From the NCBI GenBank assembly GCA_001593875.1, contig LUCA01000056.1, forward strand, positions 1 through 10,623: a stretch of DNA of 10,623 nucleotides, given 5' to 3'. A program made the translations under genes and the position numbers. Shown here in pieces: positions 5,077 through 10,623 of the stretch (positions are counted from its first letter, which is position 1; each line of letters begins with the position of its first letter). Source of the stretch: Candidatus Bathyarchaeota archaeon B23 (GTDB taxonomy: Archaea > Thermoproteota > Bathyarchaeia > TCS64 > B23). The notes under the pieces were generated by a model. That model made no database searches and was not told the origin of the DNA. It saw nothing but the letters and a program-made list of their open reading frames with translations.

Positions 5077-6505
5077 ATCTCACCCTCCTGGCCAGCATCT
5101 CCACGAGGCTCTCCTCCCTCGGGTTCCAGGAGATCACCTCCACCCCCAGCGCCCTCAGCGCCGTGTAGGCTCCCTCCAGCTCCCTCTCCACCACCTTCGC
5201 CGCCAGCTCCTCCTCCGCCATCCAATCCCCCCTCACATCCACCAGCAGTATCGAGGGCCTCCGGCCTCGCAGCGTATAGCGGTAGAGGGCCCTCACCCCC
5301 TCCACCAATCCCTTCAGCTCTCCCGCCTCCACCATGGTGATGATGATGAAGAGGGGCCTCGACCCCCTGAGATGGCCTCGACAGCCGTGGACCGCCTCCT
5401 TCAGGGAGTCGAAGCTGTAGCCGACCTCCACCTTCACCATCTCCCTCATCAAACGGTAGCGCTGCCTCCTCCCCACATCGGGGAGGATGATCCTCCCCCT
5501 CATCCCCCTCCCCTCCGGGGGCGTCTCCTCCTCGGCCTCAGAGGCCTCGAAGAGGGGCTCCAGGGACTTCAGACCCGAGAGGGCCTTCAACAGCTCCGGC
5601 GGAGGCCTCACCTTCCTCTCGAAGGGGCCCTCCCACCTGTAGGCGTCGTGGTTGTAGACCACCAGGCCGACTCGGCATCCCCTGCTGAGGTAGAAGTCCC
5701 CCAGCCCCAGGGCCGCCTGGACGGCGTAGTCGAGGGCGCTTCTGAGGGTGGTCCCCGTGGCCATGCGGGGGGAGGAGTCGAGGAATATCCACACCACCTT
5801 CCGCCCCTCCCTCTCATACTCGTTGACCTGCAGCGGGCTGGGCGACGTCGAGAGGCGTCGGGCTGTGGCCTTCCAGTTGATCATCCTATAGGGGTCGCCG
5901 GGGGCGTAGTCCCTCACCTCTAGGAAGTCGGTGGTGGAGATGCCGAAGCGGTATTTGGCCTCGGCCGGCATGGGGATGGCCGTCACGGCCTCCCTATGCC
6001 TCACCCTCTTCACCAGCAGCGGCCTAGGCCTGACGGTGTAGGTCCTAGGGGCCTCCCGAACCCCTATCTGGGTGCGGGACATCTGGAGGAAGTGCCTAGC
6101 CTCGTAGTGGACCCCCTCCAGCTGGTAGAGGCCCCTACGGGCGCAGGTGGCCCTGTAGCTTATGGGGGCCTCCACGTCCTTGACGCCCTTCCACAAAGCC
6201 TTGAAGTTGGTCCCCTCCTCCAGGCTGAAGGAGCTGGGGAGGACGTCGCCGATGGTGACGACGCCGACGCCGCCCCGCACCCTCACCCTGATGGTCTCGG
6301 AGACCTGTTCATCCACCCAGAGGGTCTGATCCTCGCCGAGGCGCTCCACCTCCACCTCCTGGGGGGGCGGGATGAGCAGGGAGAGGGCGACGAAGAGGAG
6401 GGGGAGGAGCGCTATGAGGATGAGGAGGACGTTGCCCAGGAGCATGCCGATGACTATGAAGGCGAAGGAGGTGACCGCCGGCTCCAGGGCTTCCCTGGTG
6501 GACAA
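5066..6505 (-). CDS. DUF58 protein (vWA-like), MoxR partner
   Basis: A 479-residue membrane-anchored protein. Two close hydrophobic helices (about 12-30 and 31-46) form a hairpin at the N-terminus. They are followed by a beta-rich region (about 50-165) and the DUF58 signature FLEVRDYAPGDPYRMINWKA (194-213). A von Willebrand A-like core follows, with a degenerate metal-site motif FLDSSPRM (241-248) and the strand VGLVVYN (279-285). The C-terminal part (about 340-479) continues an alpha/beta fold. DUF58 proteins are regularly encoded beside MoxR ATPases and are thought to act as their adaptor or target. The start is TTG at 6505, 6 bp after the MoxR stop, with AGGTGA spanning that stop as ribosome-binding site. 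No ATG lies nearby upstream that would preserve the helices better. Confidence 0.92.
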   Translation of the reverse strand: MSTREALEPAVTSFAFIVIGMLLGNVLLILIALLPLLFVALSLLIPPPQEVEVERLGEDQTLWVDEQVSETIRVRVRGGVGVVTIGDVLPSSFSLEEGTNFKALWKGVKDVEAPISYRATCARRGLYQLEGVHYEARHFLQMSRTQIGVREAPRTYTVRPRPLLVKRVRHREAVTAIPMPAEAKYRFGISTTDFLEVRDYAPGDPYRMINWKATARRLSTSPSPLQVNEYEREGRKVVWIFLDSSPRMATGTTLRSALDYAVQAALGLGDFYLSRGCRVGLVVYNHDAYRWEGPFERKVRPPPELLKALSGLKSLEPLFEASEAEEETPPEGRGMRGRIILPDVGRRQRYRLMREMVKVEVGYSFDSLKEAVHGCRGHLRGSRPLFIIITMVEAGELKGLVEGVRALYRYTLRGRRPSILLVDVRGDWMAEEELAAKVVERELEGAYTALRALGVEVISWNPREESLVEMLARRVRYGR

Positions 6506-6511
6506 GGGGCT

Positions 6512-7486
6512 TCACCTACGGTGGAAGTCCCTGGGAACCTCGATCTTGTCTAGTATCTCCCTCACCACGTCGCTCGGGGTCACCTTGCCCTCCAGGGCGT
6601 ACTCCATCCTCAGGATCAATCTATGCCCCAGGGCGTCGAGGGCGAAGAGCTTCACGTCGTCCGGCGTCACGAAGTCTCGGCCTGAGATGGCGGCGTGGGC
6701 CCTGGAGAGCTTCAGCAGCGCCAGGCCTCCCCTGGGGGAGGAGCCCACCTCGACGGCGTAGTGGCTGCGGGTCGCCCTGACGATGGAGGTGATGTAGTCG
6801 ATGATCTGGTCGTCGACGTAGATGTTGTCCTCTACGAAGCGCTGCATCTCGACGAAGGTCCTCTGATCCGTGACGGCCTCCATGAGGGTGGTGGGGTCAT
6901 CCTTCCTCCACATGATGCGCCTCTTCAGTATGAGGCTCTCCTCCCTCTGGGTCTCCACGTAGCCGATGGAGAGCTTCACCAGGAACCTATCCAGCTGAGC
7001 CTCCGGCAGCGGGTAGGTCCCCTCCAGCTCTATGGGGTTCTGGGTGGCGATGACGAAGAAGGGCTGCTCCAGTCGATGGGTCTCCCCCTCGATGGTCACC
7101 TGACGCTCCTCCATCGCCTCCAGCAGCGCCGACTGGGTCTTGGGCGGCGACCTGTTGATCTCGTCGGCCAGCAGGATGTTGGTGAAGACGGGCCCCTTCT
7201 CCAGGACGAAGCGGGCCTCCCGGATTCTCCAGACCCTCGTCCCCAGGATGTCGGCCGGCATCAGGTCCGGCGTGAACTGGATGCGCCTCCAGCTGCATCC
7301 GGTCACCCGTGCCAGGGCCTTGGCCAGCAGGGTCTTCCCCAGCCCGGGGTAGTCCTCGAAGAGGACGTGGCCGTTGGCCAGGGCTGCTGAGAGGAGCTTC
7401 CTCAGCATCAGCCTCTTCCCGACGTAGAACCTATTCACCTCGTCCAGGATGGCCGTGGCGACGTCCCTAACCTTCTCTAGATTCAT
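6512..7486 (-). CDS. moxR: MoxR-family AAA+ ATPase
   Basis: A 324-residue AAA+ ATPase of the MoxR group, which work as chaperones in maturing or activating protein complexes, often with vWA-domain partners such as the DUF58 protein next door. Walker A is EDYPGLGKT (44-52, K51), Walker B is ILLADEINRSP (104-114, D108/E109), sensor 1 is IATQNPIE (146-153, N150), the presumed arginine finger is R167 in QLDRF, and sensor 2 is R252 in GSSPRG. The helical lid follows to residue 324, the usual length. The ATG overlaps the stop of the upstream membrane-protein gene as ATGA, and a full GGAGGTGA lies 7 nt before it (7501-7494), the strongest ribosome-binding site in the window. This implies high or coupled expression of the ATPase. 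Confidence 0.97.
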   Translation of the reverse strand: MNLEKVRDVATAILDEVNRFYVGKRLMLRKLLSAALANGHVLFEDYPGLGKTLLAKALARVTGCSWRRIQFTPDLMPADILGTRVWRIREARFVLEKGPVFTNILLADEINRSPPKTQSALLEAMEERQVTIEGETHRLEQPFFVIATQNPIELEGTYPLPEAQLDRFLVKLSIGYVETQREESLILKRRIMWRKDDPTTLMEAVTDQRTFVEMQRFVEDNIYVDDQIIDYITSIVRATRSHYAVEVGSSPRGGLALLKLSRAHAAISGRDFVTPDDVKLFALDALGHRLILRMEYALEGKVTPSDVVREILDKIEVPRDFHRR

Positions 7487-8676
7487 CTTCCACTCACCTC
7501 CACCATGTCCACCACGTCGATGGATCCACGGCCTAGGGCCGTGATCCTCTCCACCACCTCCTCCAGCACCCTGCCACGCCTCTCGGCGTCCCTCATCTCC
7601 AGGGTGCTCATCCTGCCCTTGACGGAGAGCAGGGGCCTAGGCGAGTCCCTATGCCCCAGGAGGGGTGAGAGAACCCGCTCTATCTCCCCCTCCCTCAGGC
7701 CCTCGCCGTGGAGGAGGAGGCTCAACAGGAGGATGAGCCTCTCCTTCCGCCCCGTCCTCACGAACTCCTCCATCGCCGAAGTCAACTCCGAGAGCCTCTC
7801 CCCCCTATAGGTGGAGACCTCCTGTATATGCCTAGCCCAATCCCCAACCCTGTCGAGGGCTGAGACCTCTATCGACCTCCTCGCCCTCCTATAGACGAGG
7901 GCGGCGACCGCCGTGATCCCCACCCACTCCAGGTAGGGGGAGAGCTGCGAGAGGCTGGGGAGGAGGATCAGCAGGCTCTCCCTGTAATAGCCGAAGTAGA
8001 GGGCTAGAAGCAGGGTGGAGGGGACGATGATGTGATACTTCGATGAGGCCTCCCCTATGGCCGAGAGCACCCCCCTCGACGAACCCCTCAGGAGGGCGGG
8101 GAGGGTGAGGAGGGCGGCCGCCGTGGAGGAGACGTAGAGGAGCTCCGATAGGTTTGGGGGTAGGAGGGGGGTGGGGCTCTGGGAGAAGGCCTTGGCGATC
8201 CTCGATATGATGAGGCCCTCGACGTAGATGGTGGCGCTGGCGGAGAGGGTTCTCATGATCTCCGACTCCTTCAGCCTCAGGAGGGTGGAGGCGGCGTTGT
8301 AGAGGATCAGCGTGAGGAAGGCGAGGAGGAGGTGGAGGCCGAGGGAGCTGAGGGTTCCCGAGCCTGAGACGTAGATGAGGGGGAGGCTGAGGAGGAGGGC
8401 GAAGCTGGAGGCGTAGAGGCTTCCGACGATCATCTCCTTGATCCTACCCTCGAAGATGGCGCCCACGACGCTGCCGGCGTAGAAGGTGGAGGCCGAGGCC
8501 AGGAGGGAGAGGAAGATGGGGCCCAGCTCCATCGACGCCATCTTGGCCGGCAGGTTGGGCAGCAACGGGCTGAACTCCCCGAGGGTGGGCCTCCAGAGCA
8601 GCATGGCCCAGAGGAGGGGGAGGGCTAGGGAGAGGTAGAGCAGCGTGTTCCTGAGGACGACCCTCCTAACGCTCAT
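7483..8676 (-). CDS. Unrecognised polytopic membrane protein with cytosolic tail
   Basis: I do not recognise the family. The 397 residues begin with about eight hydrophobic segments (roughly 10-29, 51-74, 81-103, 109-128, a weaker one at 142-162, 177-196, 214-231, 234-262), followed by a charged, mostly helical tail (263-397) that starts with YRRARRS and is therefore likely cytosolic. The tail holds no motif I can name. It would be well placed to meet the MoxR ATPase encoded directly after it. Its ATG lies inside the end of the transglutaminase gene (11-bp overlap, ATGAGCGTTAG) and its stop overlaps the MoxR start by 4 bp, so it is firmly part of the operon. Transporter, scaffold or membrane chaperone are all possible. 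Confidence 0.87.
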   Translation of the reverse strand: MSVRRVVLRNTLLYLSLALPLLWAMLLWRPTLGEFSPLLPNLPAKMASMELGPIFLSLLASASTFYAGSVVGAIFEGRIKEMIVGSLYASSFALLLSLPLIYVSGSGTLSSLGLHLLLAFLTLILYNAASTLLRLKESEIMRTLSASATIYVEGLIISRIAKAFSQSPTPLLPPNLSELLYVSSTAAALLTLPALLRGSSRGVLSAIGEASSKYHIIVPSTLLLALYFGYYRESLLILLPSLSQLSPYLEWVGITAVAALVYRRARRSIEVSALDRVGDWARHIQEVSTYRGERLSELTSAMEEFVRTGRKERLILLLSLLLHGEGLREGEIERVLSPLLGHRDSPRPLLSVKGRMSTLEMRDAERRGRVLEEVVERITALGRGSIDVVDMVEVSGR

Positions 8677-10623
8677 GCTTCATCAACTCGACGAGGATGT
8701 CGAAGGCGTCCTTGCACCTCTCGAACTCCGCCTTGGTGGGCTCCACACCCCCGTAGTTCGCCCTCTCGAAGGTGGAGACCAGGACCTCTAGGGGGTAGGC
8801 AGCCCCATCGGGCAGCTCCCTCAGTAGGAATATCTGCAGCTCCCTAGCCGTCAGGTGGTCCCCCACGCCGTATCTCCTCTTCGCCCTGACGTACAGCCTA
8901 TTATAGAGCTTCACCACCCCATCCCTGTAGTTCTCGAAGGTTAGGGGCGGCTCCACCAGGGGCTCCCACTTCTCAGCCCCCTCCTCCACCTCCTCGACGA
9001 CCTCCTCCTTCCTCCTCCCCAGGATCAAGGCTGCGACGACGAGGGCTCCGGCGGTGGCTAGGATGAGGTTGTTGGGGAAGCCGAGGAGGACCATGAAGGG
9101 AGACCTCCTGGAAGGCTCGATCTCCAGGGTGACCCTCCCCTCAGAGGGGAGGTAGTAGTCGGAGGGTGGAACCGAGATGGTGATGGAGGCGTTCCCCCTG
9201 GAGTTGAAGGTGTGGAGGAAGGTGAAGCGTCCCTCCCCATCCGTCTCGACGAGGTGGGTCTCGCCGTCGACGACGACGAGGAGGGTGACGTTGGCTATGG
9301 GCCTCCCCGTCGCCGGGTCCTTAACCCTCCCCTTGATGGCGATCTCCTCCCCCACGTAGGCCTTGGGCGGGGCCTCCACCGCCACCTCGGTTCTTGACAT
9401 GAGCCTCAGCTTGGGGTCGCTCCAGGACTCCATGTAGACCTCGTTGCCGACGGCCCTGGCGACGACGTGGTAGTCGCCCACCTCCGCCTCGGGGGGCGTC
9501 GCACAGGTGATGTTGAAGAGGCCCTCGTCGACGACGCCCACGCCGACGAGGAAGCCCGTCTCATTCTTGCTCGGCTTGAGGAAGACCTGAACCTCCATCC
9601 CCGAGACGGGCGTCCCATTCCACATGTTGACCGAGCCGACGACGATGAAGCCCCCACCCCTCAGGGCGGTGGGGCTGCACCAGGTGATGTTGGTCACCGT
9701 CGAGATCCTGCTCTCCTTCTCCGGGGCCTCCGTCGTCTCCTCGGGGGTGGCGTCGAAGATCACCCAGCCCAGGCCCTCGAAGGGGACCTCCACATAGGTG
9801 TGGGCCTGCCCGGGGGCCACCAACTGATACTCGGCGTCGGGGGAGACGAGGTATCCCCTCACCACCCTCGCCGGTATGCCCAACGCCCTCGCCAGCAGGG
9901 CTAGGGCCGAGTTGAAGTGGCTGCAGGTCCCCCGTCTCTCGTGGAAGAGGAACCACTCGACGGGGTCGATGTTCCTCGGCGGCGGCGTATAGTTCGCATC
10001 GTAGACGTAGTTCTCCCTCAGATAGGCCTCCAGGGCCCTGAGCTGGTCGTAGGGGCTGTAGGCGGCTCCCACGGCCTCCTCAGCCATCTCCCTCAGCCTC
10101 TCCCCCATCTCCTCCGGCACCCCGAGGCAGTGGGTTAGGGGCGTCACCTCCGCAGCCCTCAGCTCCTCCTCCGAGAACTGATACTCCCTATGGGTCACCC
10201 AGTAGGTCTCGGAGAAGGCGTTGGGGGTGTAGAAGACCTGGAGGGAGGGGTAGTACTCCACCTCCCCGTCGAAGACCAATCTCTCGACGTTGAGGGTGAC
10301 GGGTATATGATCCGTGAGGTTCACGAGGGGCTTAACATAGAAGGTGTAGGTCTCATAGGGGTGGAGGGTTGAGAAGTTCAGCCCCAGCTCTCCCCCCTTA
10401 TAGGGGATCGCCCTACACCCCTCATGGGGGTTCCACATCCCCTCCTCGTAGACCTCGCCGACGGAGCACCGTAGATACCTGGTCCCCGTCTCCATATGGA
10501 CCTCGAAGAGGGCTCCGCCTTCGGAGGGAAGCGTCTCCACGGGAACCCCCCTCCCCCGCCGCCCCCCCTCGCTCTCCGTCCCCATCTTCCTCGTCCTCCA
10601 GACCCTCCATCCCCCCAGCTCCA
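8666..10623 (-). CDS. Transglutaminase-like / Ig-like / DUF4129 membrane protein, 5' end beyond window
   Basis: Residues are counted from the ATG at 10585. The frame stays open for 12 more codons to the window edge, so the true start, expected to carry a signal or anchor helix, is probably outside. A transglutaminase-like cysteine-protease fold spans about 165-285, with the triad C221 (RRGTCSHFNSALALLARALG), H262 (AHTYVEV) and D278 (WVIFDATPEE). Two beta-sandwich, Ig-like regions follow (about 310-397 and 399-490). A membrane helix is at about 497-522, then an acidic linker and a C-terminal DUF4129 domain (about 548-637, with DHLTARELQIFLLREL). Eight N-glycosylation sequons (N89, N198, N299, N323, N341, N358, N432, N465) all lie before the helix, which supports an outside location for the catalytic part and a cytosolic DUF4129. 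It is the first visible gene of the MoxR operon. Confidence 0.93.
   Translation of the reverse strand, partial: ELGGWRVWRTRKMGTESEGGRRGRGVPVETLPSEGGALFEVHMETGTRYLRCSVGEVYEEGMWNPHEGCRAIPYKGGELGLNFSTLHPYETYTFYVKPLVNLTDHIPVTLNVERLVFDGEVEYYPSLQVFYTPNAFSETYWVTHREYQFSEEELRAAEVTPLTHCLGVPEEMGERLREMAEEAVGAAYSPYDQLRALEAYLRENYVYDANYTPPPRNIDPVEWFLFHERRGTCSHFNSALALLARALGIPARVVRGYLVSPDAEYQLVAPGQAHTYVEVPFEGLGWVIFDATPEETTEAPEKESRISTVTNITWCSPTALRGGGFIVVGSVNMWNGTPVSGMEVQVFLKPSKNETGFLVGVGVVDEGLFNITCATPPEAEVGDYHVVARAVGNEVYMESWSDPKLRLMSRTEVAVEAPPKAYVGEEIAIKGRVKDPATGRPIANVTLLVVVDGETHLVETDGEGRFTFLHTFNSRGNASITISVPPSDYYLPSEGRVTLEIEPSRRSPFMVLLGFPNNLILATAGALVVAALILGRRKEEVVEEVEEGAEKWEPLVEPPLTFENYRDGVVKLYNRLYVRAKRRYGVGDHLTARELQIFLLRELPDGAAYPLEVLVSTFERANYGGVEPTKAEFERCKDAFDILVELMKHER

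Noticed and set aside
5021..5923. 300-codon open frame on the plus strand opposite DUF58
   Set aside because: The translation is rich in His, Pro, Leu, Arg and Gly without any domain, as expected of an antisense shadow in GC-rich DNA; DUF58 on the other strand has a clear family signature.
6695..7390. 231-codon open frame on the plus strand opposite MoxR
   Set aside because: Low-complexity Gly/Leu/Asp/Gln product; the minus strand carries every MoxR motif.
8090..8420. Repeated AGG/GGAGG-like tracts as a repeat array
   Set aside because: They follow from Glu/Arg/Leu codon use on the minus strand inside a coding frame, with no regular unit or spacer.
9467..9904. 145-codon plus-strand frame opposite the transglutaminase gene
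   Set aside because: Shadow of the transglutaminase catalytic region; no domain and composition typical of reverse-complement coding.
8666..10585. Taking ATG 10585 as the real start of the transglutaminase gene
   Set aside because: The frame continues upstream without a stop to the window edge, and starting at 10585 would leave an outside domain with no signal peptide; treated as 5' partial instead.

Overview
The window looks like GC-rich archaeal chromosome. The evidence is a form III RuBisCO with its AMP-pathway partners, archaeal TATA boxes 35-45 bp upstream of starts, short or absent leaders, Shine-Dalgarno sites of the GGTG/GGAGGTGA type, and a MoxR/DUF58/transglutaminase operon with DUF4129 of the sort common in archaea. 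Heavy AGG use for Arg and a single-cluster ferredoxin suggest a thermophile, probably of the Thermoproteota/TACK side (Bathyarchaeia-like). That placement is a guess, because there is no rRNA or marker gene here.

Left part (1-4305): all three enzymes of the archaeal AMP (nucleoside-monophosphate) degradation pathway lie within 4.3 kb. They are AMP phosphorylase (minus strand, cut by the left edge), form III RuBisCO (plus strand, divergent from it across a gap of about 80 bp) and ribose-1,5-bisphosphate isomerase (minus strand). Together they convert AMP plus phosphate to adenine and ribose-1,5-bisphosphate, then to ribulose-1,5-bisphosphate, then with CO2 to two 3-phosphoglycerates. Between RuBisCO and the isomerase sit a VapBC-type toxin-antitoxin pair (minus, convergent with RuBisCO with only 3 bp between stops) and a small [4Fe-4S] ferredoxin with its own promoter.

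Right part (4396-10623): five minus-strand genes with overlaps of 4-11 bp or a 6-bp gap form one operon, read from right to left. They are a secreted/membrane transglutaminase-like protein with Ig-like domains and a C-terminal DUF4129 (5' end beyond the window), an unrecognised polytopic membrane protein with a cytosolic tail, a MoxR AAA+ ATPase, a DUF58/vWA-like protein, and an unrecognised six-helix membrane protein. The set looks like an envelope-associated chaperone/maturation system. Its substrate cannot be told from the sequence.

All intergenic gaps are under 110 bp. They hold TATA boxes, dyads and one T-tract, and no tRNA, rRNA, CRISPR array or insertion sequence was seen. Four of the ten genes appear to start with TTG, each preceded by a GGTG-type ribosome-binding site.
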